Part shown: positions 60,601-64,000 of the stretch, in pieces
How positions within the stretch are numbered: position 1 is the stretch's first letter
Layout of the letters: the number at the start of each line of letters is the position of its first letter
NCBI RefSeq assembly: GCF_000003815.2
Contig: NC_049989.1
Span: 709,045-773,044 of the forward strand
Source of the DNA: Branchiostoma floridae
Lineage: Eukaryota > Chordata > Leptocardii > Amphioxiformes > Branchiostomatidae
DNA: 64,000 nucleotides
Direction: 5' to 3'
Notes under the pieces: generated by a model
Told to the model about the DNA's origin: nothing
Database searches by the model: none
Seen by the model: only the letters and a program-made list of their open reading frames with translations
Position numbers and translations under genes: made by a program

Positions 60601-63210
60601 TTACTAACTGTTACATTTCAACAAGTCATGTCAACGTTGATGATCTGTCGCTTCGTATGACAATGAGTGTCAATACTTAAGTATGAATGAGTACTCAAGT
60701 ATGAATGCACAAAATGCCGCAAATTTGTTACAAGAACGTTGAAAAGATTCCCAAAAGTCTTGCATGGTAATGCCAGAAAGTGATATGATGACCTCTGCAG
60801 TCTGATCGGCACTGCATATGCAGCACATCCCTTGTTATTCCTGTCACTTCAGTGCAAAGTCATGATATATTTTGAACCACATTCTCGATTCTTAAAGAGT
60901 CTGCTAGCCGTTTAAAGGGATAGAATGTAAAAAATAAAGTCACTGTTTTCGGTCATTTTTTTCTACATGATTATGACTTGTCTACCTTATTACATCGCAT
61001 GTCGAAGATGTCCTCTTAGCCCTTGCTAGCGGCTGGCTGGCAGAAACGATTGGTAAAAAGGTTAAACTTGGCTGTAAACTCGCTGGAAGAAATATGTCTG
61101 ACTTGACGGTAGCTCTCGGCCGAAGCTGCCGTGATTAGCCCGGGGTATACGTAGTCATGTGACGGTGAGAGGTGAAATTCCCCGCTACCTCGCAAGACCA
61201 CCATAATTAACTTCATTTCTTCACGATTCTATTCAGAACTGTTGACGAAAACTAACATGCCTCACTTCTGCATAATGAGACAATTAAAAGTTCTTCCAAA
61301 GTTATGGGTATGAGCTATGACAAATACAGCACCTTTCAAAATATGACTCCATTCATGATTTACTCACATGTCACAAGTGTGATATAAAAATTATACCCTT
61401 CCGTCGTACCTTCGAAAACAAACTAAAAGCACAAGGCTGAACTCCAGGATACTGTGGCAAATCAAGGATGTTATGTGGGGCCCAGGCACTAGAAAGAGTA
61501 CAGCGTAGAGCGGCAAGAGTGACCGTCAACGATTTCCGCAGGACCAGTAGCAGGGCTCGAATACTGTTTTCTGCATACCTGCACCAGACAAATTGTACCT
61601 GCACCACTCTGAATTTATGAAGTATGGATCATAGTAAATTGTTCAGGAATCATTGGCATTTTTTATTATATACTTTATAGCTGGTAAAGTCAATGCAGCT
61701 AATAACAATCCATATACAACTACATATGACATTATTGTATAAAACCCAGTATACAGTCCAGTGCAGGTAAGGTGCAGGTAGACAACAGAAATACCTGCAC
61801 TAACCTGCATAATTATGTAGGTGGTATTTCAAGCCCTGAGTAGTGTATCTGAAATGCTCACAAGCCTACAATGGCCACTCCTCGCTGAAAGAAGGAGAGA
61901 CGCACGTCTAATCACTTTCTATAAAATTATGAATGGCATCACAAACATATCTCCAACCCAGTATATCTTAAACCAGCCCAACGCAGAACCAGAGGAAGCC
62001 ACATGCTTAAATATCAGCAAGTTACATCCAAAAGGGACTGCTTCAGATTTTCCTTTTTCCCTCGCTTGCCCTAATCCGCACGCCATCCGCCCCCCTCCCC
62101 CAGCGATGCCCCAGCTGGTAGTTAGTGGGTAGCAAAAAAGAAGAAGATTGTAATCAAGGAGGTTATACCCTAACAGGGCTCGAAATACTGTAACAGTGGT
62201 GTTTAAGTACTGCCTATCGTCCTTGCCCAACGGCACTAGTGCTTTTGTGGCGACGGTGATAGCGTTCGTGATTTGTGATCTGCCGACCCCGGTTCGATTC
62301 CGGGTAGGGGGCATGTTGTTTCTTTCTGTTCTTACTCGCCCCTCTGGTTGTTTCACTGGTTCCCGTGCCGACCCTGTGAGTAACAGGCTAGCGGATGTGC
62401 CACACAGGGATGTCGAACTCGGAGATTCGAGGACGAATCTTGAAGAAAAGGGGGAGTAGTGTAACAGTGGTGTTTAAGTACTGCCTATCGTCCTTGCCCA
62501 ACGGCACTAGTGCTTTTGTGGCGACGGTGATAGCGTTCGTGATTTGTGATCTGCCGACCCCGGTTCGATTCCGGGTAGGGGGCATGTTGTTTCTTTCTGT
62601 TCTTACTCGCCCCTCTGGTTGTTTCAATACCACCAGCATATGCTTAATGCACTAATAAATTGGAGCTATGCAGGTATTTCTGGTGTCTATCTGCATCGAA
62701 CCTGCACTGGTCCACATACTGGGTTTTAGTAGAGTATATATATACATAAATATTCTATGGTGTAGGTGCATGTGGATGGTTATTACTAGTAGTTACATTG
62801 ACTGTTACCACCTACATTGTACTAACTTAAAAAGTATAAAACAATTTCAGTATGATCCATACTTCCTAAATTCAGAGTGGTGCGGGTAAATTTTGTCTGG
62901 TGCAGATAATTTTCAACGCTGCCTGCACTAGTGCAGGTATGCAGAAAAAGTATTTCGAGCCCTGTGTACTGTACTCTACTCTATACTATAGACAAAATCT
63001 TTTGTATGTATCTTACAGTTCTAACGTTACCTTTGAAATTACATTTGGAACTTATCTGACAACAAAACTAGGTACTGCCCCACGACCTTGTGATGTTGCA
63101 CATAGTGCCCGTGTGACTAGAGTGTTGTTCAGTGCCTGATTGTGGCAGGATTTACCGTATATCGGCCGCAGTCTTCTCTCGCTCACATCCACATGGCCGC
63201 GGCCCGCCAT
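30652..63210 (-). CDS. NAA25: N-alpha-acetyltransferase 25, NatB auxiliary subunit, 25 exons, 984 aa
   Basis: NAA25 (Mdm20) is the TPR scaffold that anchors catalytic NAA20 to the ribosome; NatB acetylates N termini starting Met-Asp/Glu/Asn/Gln. Coding exons: 63156-63210, 59284-59369, 58794-58932, 58190-58308, 48705-48885, 47349-47426, 47004-47115, 45729-45818, 45317-45492, 44734-44846, 44215-44419, 43107-43196, 42247-42357, 41222-41391, 40411-40458, 39858-39961, 39594-39646, 37352-37424, 36002-36260, 35472-35624, 34186-34246, 33028-33122, 32380-32490, 31494-31643, 30652-30774. All borders are GT/AG and phases agree, giving 984 residues (human about 972). Family landmarks: RRLRPIYDALD, NPYYFWSVMS, MFLPLAERMVEKM, FGDKPCCFMDM, RHQHGLQFG, SPSNAQYKL, TEYIIAAYKYGSF, LKDNRDL, GPVPTRM and a Lys-rich KKKRKKK near the C terminus. 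The start is fixed by homology and by a TISU-like context. The gene is intact; its introns carry most of the mobile elements listed below. The acceptor of exon 21 was chosen (CAG/TCC at 34246) because only it keeps the frame. Confidence 0.96.
32111..32152 (-). ncRNA. hammerhead-ribozyme-like motif B
   Basis: Minus strand: GTCA, CTGAGGA, A, GGAAGA-loop-TCTTCC, GAAACGTC, TGA. Same layout as motif A with a different but fully paired helix II. Lies in an NAA25 intron. Confidence 0.55.
32620..32860. repeat. dispersed repeat fragment (ACTCAAGAACGGCTGAGCGG family)
   Basis: GTGTGTGTCTCTGTG then ACTCAAGAACGGCTGAGCGG.. and GGCCCCCTAGCAGCTTCCC..GTACTGCAG correspond, in opposite or same orientation, to blocks near 14650, 17450 and 24290. 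Confidence 0.55.
33590..33900. repeat. dispersed repeat, copy 1 (others at 48400-48695 and, inverted, 60905-61020)
   Basis: AGATCTTCGGAGTT.., ACGTGTTC.., CAGAAAGTTG.ATAAAAT, GGGAAGTGC.CATATTT.AAGACATCC and AATGTAGAAAAATG occur in the same order at 48418-48650. Confidence 0.75.
34810..35081. mobile_element. 272-bp MITE with 31-bp inverted ends
   Basis: GATATAGGAGAATTCTTTTT.. (34810-34840) is the exact complement of the block at 35051-35081. A 12-bp direct repeat TGAGAATTACTG lies at about 34797-34808 and again near 35119-35130. The interior holds a degenerate hammerhead-like motif (34855-34897). Lies in an NAA25 intron. Confidence 0.78.
36780..37100. repeat. dispersed repeat, copy shared with 59040-59255
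   Basis: TTATATCAGCAGGCGTTCA.., then AAGAAA.TAA..AGAGC.AA and CATGAAGATAGGATTTTA..CCAGTGGGAGTC.GATACT recur in the same order at 59063-59225. Both lie in NAA25 introns. No terminal repeat established. Confidence 0.7.
38455..39343. mobile_element. 889-bp element with TAACATSCATTGGCATAATACC inverted ends
   Basis: ATTGGCATAATACCGGTC at 38463-38480 is the complement of the block at 39318-39335, and pairing extends outward over TAACAT/ATGTTA. The interior includes AAAATGGCGGGAAAATGGCG near 38907-38935 (YY1-like) and a short frame starting MAGKWRRTFN with no recognised family. Superfamily undetermined. Confidence 0.68.
39350..39500 (+). mobile_element. LINE ORF2 C-terminal fragment
   Basis: Plus-strand frame reads VFKNLYFPRTIVEWNMLSPS then TVGASSLDSFKECLQ before a stop at about 39493. 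FFPRTIxxWNxLP..xxxSLDxFKxxL is the standard C-terminal motif of many non-LTR retrotransposon polyproteins. It abuts the end of the element at 38455. Confidence 0.75.
41978..42075. repeat. inverted repeat (22-bp arms, about 53-nt loop)
   Basis: AAAGTGAAAATGTCTCATCA near 41978-41999 pairs with TGATGAGACATTTTCGCTTT near 42054-42074 (one mismatch). Located in an NAA25 intron. Confidence 0.75.
43430..43478 (-). ncRNA. degenerate hammerhead-like motif D
   Basis: Minus strand: CCCTGAGGA, A, GGTTG-loop-CTACC, AAAACGTTGTC. CUGANGA is kept but the GAAA box has become AAAA and helix II has a mismatch, so it is probably inactive. Confidence 0.4.
44694..44715. repeat. (AT)n microsatellite
   Basis: Eleven AT units beside NAA25 exon 10. 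Confidence 0.9.
45222..45290. repeat. (AC)n microsatellite with element terminus
   Basis: ACACAC-rich run followed by TTTTTCATGGAGGTAATAAG, the right terminus of the TACCTCCATGAAAT family. Confidence 0.8.
46740..46950 (-). mobile_element. tRNA-derived SINE
   Basis: On the minus strand: an A-box-like TAATCGGCAGCGC, a leucine-tRNA-like anticodon region, the B box GAGTTCGAATCTC, then CCACCGATGTTGTGCCCTTG and GGAAAGGCACTTTACATGAC. The post-tRNA body resembles conserved central domains shared by several metazoan SINE superfamilies. The family name is not assigned. Confidence 0.75.
48400..48695. repeat. dispersed repeat, copy 2
   Basis: See the copy at 33590-33900; this one ends 10 bp before NAA25 exon 5 (on the plus-strand scale). 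Confidence 0.75.
49170..50095. repeat. 97-bp GC-rich satellite-like array
   Basis: Eight or so units with TTCTTCAATTTTAACCGTGT, GCACGAAGCCGGGGCCGGGG, CCCGCTCCGCCAGACTCGG and GCGGAGCCATTACGTGCG. Several unit starts are exactly 97 bp apart (49474 to 49571; 49882 to 49979), with shorter variants lacking one GGGGCC. Because 97 is one more than a multiple of 3, the same unit is read in all frames and yields false open frames of about 100 residues. Located in NAA25 intron 4. Confidence 0.92.
50096..52530. other. part of NAA25 intron 4
   Basis: No gene recognised. Several copies of CCAAGGAGCTTTTAT or its complement (about 50644, 51275, 51305, 52355) suggest debris of a small inverted-repeat family. 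Confidence 0.5.
52531..52802. repeat. 30-bp minisatellite
   Basis: About eight units of CTACATGTTGGAAACATCTA plus CAAATTACAT, with variants. It lies just downstream of the last exon of the nested gene at 52845-54741. Confidence 0.93.
52845..54741 (-). pseudogene. nested gene or pseudogene with an NRF1-like DNA-binding motif (3' part)
   Basis: Two minus-strand exons join in phase: about 54191-54741 and about 52845-52923 (stop after STYKY). Exon one reads RRLIPRWLNALRPDEKQGYG then KSSSRPKFWPADVAW, similar to the GWGKxxxxPxWWPxDIPW block of the NRF1/P3A2 family, then a helical LRKVLVAMLLHAGED, a long Ser/Pro/Thr-rich stretch, and a basic end (KRQKTKA, RIKKKKQRPVRSKK) that looks like a nuclear signal. 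It could be a transcription-factor-like protein. Upstream, a good acceptor at about 54814 opens a different frame (SESQGSEVVDVFTSLQ) that runs into the region, while the NRF1-like frame has a stop just before 54741; so either a weak acceptor is used or a one-base shift has broken the gene. The intron hosts a 907-bp transposon. The gene lies wholly in NAA25 intron 4, same strand. A 5' exon was not found. Confidence 0.55.
53241..54147. mobile_element. 907-bp pogo/Tc1-like non-autonomous transposon
   Basis: Termini CAGTCAAACCTGTATTAGCG and CGCTATAGACAGGTTTGACTG-type ends are inverted repeats, with TA duplication (53239-53240, 54148-54149). Subterminal GGCCAC motifs repeat at both ends. No transposase frame. 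Same family as 13845-14022, five times longer. Confidence 0.88.
55040..56130. repeat. diverged tandem duplication with about 770-bp spacing
   Basis: GGGAATCCCA.GGATTGA.GTGGTA, CGATCGCTTGGCTAGAGCCTA, AAATTCCATCTGAATTT.CCGA, TTCGGGAGTTTTCTTGG and TTGCA.CCAACAG occur in that order at 55070-55360 and again at 55830-56150. A short minus-strand frame with FGDLSEVPLQSVGFPG is kept in both copies, but no longer frame links to it. Confidence 0.75.
57722..57897. repeat. large palindrome (about 88-bp arms)
   Basis: CGTGAAGTTGCTCAAAACTC.. through GACGCTATCTTTACACG at 57722-57805 pairs with the complement running to 57897 at roughly 80% identity. One arm type recurs at 49068-49150, right before the 97-bp array. 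Confidence 0.8.
58431..58484 (-). ncRNA. hammerhead-ribozyme-like motif C
   Basis: Minus strand: GTCA, CTGACGA, A, AGATAG-14-nt loop-CTATCT, GAAACGTC, TAAC. Helix II differs from motifs A and B but stays fully paired; helix I is weakened. Confidence 0.5.
59040..59255. repeat. dispersed repeat, copy shared with 36780-37100
   Basis: See 36780-37100. Lies in NAA25 intron 2. Confidence 0.7.
60185..60541 (+). mobile_element. 357-bp MITE, CAGGGCTCGAAATAC family
   Basis: CAGGGCTCGAAATAC at the left, GTATTTCGAGCCCTG-type right end, target duplication CTCTG (60180-60184, 60542-60546). The interior carries GTGCAGGT motifs in both orientations. In NAA25 intron 1. Confidence 0.9.
60905..61020 (-). repeat. 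dispersed repeat, copy 3 (inverted, partial)
   Basis: AAAGGGATA..ATAAAGTC..CATTTTTTTCTACAT..GATGTCCT is the complement of the right part of the copies at 33590 and 48400. Confidence 0.6.
61455..62130 (+). mobile_element. LINE ORF2 C-terminal fragment split by a MITE
   Basis: Before the MITE the frame reads GAQALERVQRRAARVTVNDF and RRTSS; after it, VSEMLTSLQWPLLAERRRDA and RLITFYKIMNGITN. This is the region after the reverse transcriptase of a CR1/L2-type retrotransposon. The MITE at 61551-61838 interrupts it; one copy of the AGTAG duplication accounts for the gap exactly. The remnant is truncated at both ends. Confidence 0.8.
61551..61838 (+). mobile_element. 288-bp MITE, CAGGGCTCGAAATAC family, inserted in a LINE
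   Basis: Inverted ends CAGGGCTCGAATAC and GTATTTCAAGCCCTG-type, target duplication AGTAG (61546-61550, 61839-61843). Confidence 0.9.
62174..62964 (-). mobile_element. MITE, CAGGGCTCGAAATAC family, interrupted by an LTR element
   Basis: Left end CAGGGCTCGAAATAC at 62174, right end GTATTTCGAGCCCTG-type to 62964. The interior after 62627 matches the reverse complement of the copy at 61551. No clear 5-bp duplication (CCTAA against TGTAC), so one flank may have changed. Confidence 0.8.
62189..62626 (+). mobile_element. 438-bp LTR retroelement in miniature (TRIM-like) with tRNA-like LTRs
   Basis: Two LTRs of 167 bp (62189-62355, 62460-62626), identical as far as read by eye, begin TGTAACAG and end GTTGTTTCA. 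Target duplication ATAC (62185-62188, 62627-62630). One base after LTR 1 comes TGGTTCCCGTGCC, a primer site that fits the 3' end of a tRNA-Glu. A polypurine tract GAAGAAAAGGGGGAG precedes LTR 2. The 104-bp interior ends in a frame reading DSRTNLEEKGE-stop, like the C-terminal end of Ty3/gypsy integrase, so this is probably a deletion derivative of a gypsy-type element. Each LTR contains CCCGGTTCGATTCCGGG, a tRNA T-arm/B box, and upstream GTGGCGACGGTGATAGCG, a plausible A box. Confidence 0.88.
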
Positions 63211-63214
63211 CTTG
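63199..63214 (-). promoter_or_regulatory. TISU/YY1-like initiator at the NAA25 start codon
   Basis: Minus strand CAAGATGGCGGG over the start codon matches 11 of 12 positions of SAASATGGCGGC. Confidence 0.55.
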
Positions 63215-64000
63215 GAGCGCTCTGTGAGTGTGAACAGACTTCTGGGGAGGGGGGCAGAAGTCCGCTACACGGAACCTGACATCAGGTTCTGTGTTTTTGG
63301 GCCGGAACGATTAACACCGTCTCTATGCTGTTACCACAATCCACTTCTTAGCGGCAGAAGGCCAGGGGACGCTCAGAATTTCATTTCAAAACCTTTTTCC
63401 CTTTGCAGCATGACCTGTTCTTCTCCGCACAAGCGGCAGGTGTCGCTGAAACGGACCTGATCAGACCCGGAAGTGACCACAGGGTCAGGTCAGGTCAGGG
63501 GTCCGTGCCTAATTTACATATATGGGAACATTACAAGCACCCATCTAACCGTGTGAGAGGTTCGTCGAGTGGCGATTAGTCCATGTGGCTGCTGCCTGTG
63601 ACGGGAAACAGAAAATATGGAGATAGAAGCAGGTGTGAACGTAATTTAGGTCTCGATGTAGATAAATATGAAACATATTGTTCCCTCCGTAAAACGGAGG
63701 GTTTGTTTTCACTGCTGTATACATGTTGTGGGTCAGAGGGACGTTTGTCAGCATGATAACCGAGAGAATGCATGGATGGATTGTTTGTCACCAGGGTAGG
63801 TTTTGACACGACAAAGGAATGGAATGACCAGTACGAATTACGGTTTGGGAGGGCGCTCTAGCGGTGTGTTATGGTTCTGTAGCAGAACTTCCGGTTTTGA
63901 TATTTTTTGTTTTGTACTTGCTATTAAATGGTCTTGATTTTTCAGTGGTAACGTTAAGTACGTAAAAAGGATAACGTTTAGTAAGGTGTGTGAGTTTTGG
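63211..64000. other. NAA25 upstream region
   Basis: Should include the NAA25 promoter. No plus-strand gene is recognised; the CAGGTCAGGTCAGG run at about 63484-63498 and the GTAGCAGAACTTCCGG phrase at 63880 look like repeat debris. Confidence 0.5.

Noticed and set aside
62220-62330. A functional tRNA gene inside the LTR
   Set aside because: The B box is good but the acceptor and anticodon stems do not pair, so it is tRNA-like only.
63140-63460. 106-residue plus-strand frame as a divergent gene
   Set aside because: It overlaps NAA25 exon 1 in antisense and shows no recognisable domain.

Overview
The window is eukaryotic nuclear DNA, most likely from a cephalochordate (amphioxus, Branchiostoma). 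It has exon-intron genes with GT/AG junctions, two vertebrate-like housekeeping genes, a lectin/CUB receptor of the kind amphioxus has expanded, and introns full of small nested transposons. The species is inferred from style and gene content, not proven.

Layout. (1) 1-4746, minus: the 5' part of PIGT (GPI transamidase subunit); the rest lies off the left edge. (2) 4747-5074: a short shared promoter. (3) 5075-15325, plus: a complete six-exon gene for a 172-residue PfpI/DJ-1 superfamily protein. (4) 15326-17901: the convergent intergenic gap. (5) 17902-26190, minus: a six-exon gene for a 469-residue type I membrane protein (signal peptide, C-type lectin domain, CUB domain, Ser/Thr/Pro stalk, one membrane helix). 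(6) 26191-30651: intergenic, with a LINE fragment and a duplicated block. (7) 30652-63210, minus: complete NAA25 (NatB auxiliary subunit), 25 coding exons, 984 residues, every junction in phase. A small second gene or pseudogene with an NRF1-like motif lies inside its 9.3-kb intron 4. (8) 63211-64000: NAA25 upstream DNA with no gene recognised.

The most unusual material is in the mobile DNA. A 438-bp LTR element (62189-62626) has two apparently identical 167-bp LTRs, a tRNA-Glu-type primer site, a polypurine tract and a 4-bp target duplication, and its LTRs carry a tRNA-like Pol III module. A relative at 20889-21204 has an entire tRNA-Glu, including a DNA-encoded CCA end, where the primer site should be. 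Three hammerhead-ribozyme-like motifs with covarying helices are dispersed in introns. A MITE family with a CAGGGCTCGAAATAC terminus makes 5-bp target duplications, shown by one insertion that splits a LINE reading frame. Two minisatellites appear to have been seeded from coding sequence (the PIGT exon 1 donor and the stop codon of the PfpI-like gene).

The genes do not form an operon or pathway. PIGT and NAA25 are housekeeping genes whose start codons both sit in a TISU/YY1-like context. All calls come from reading the sequence by eye; no search or folding program was run.
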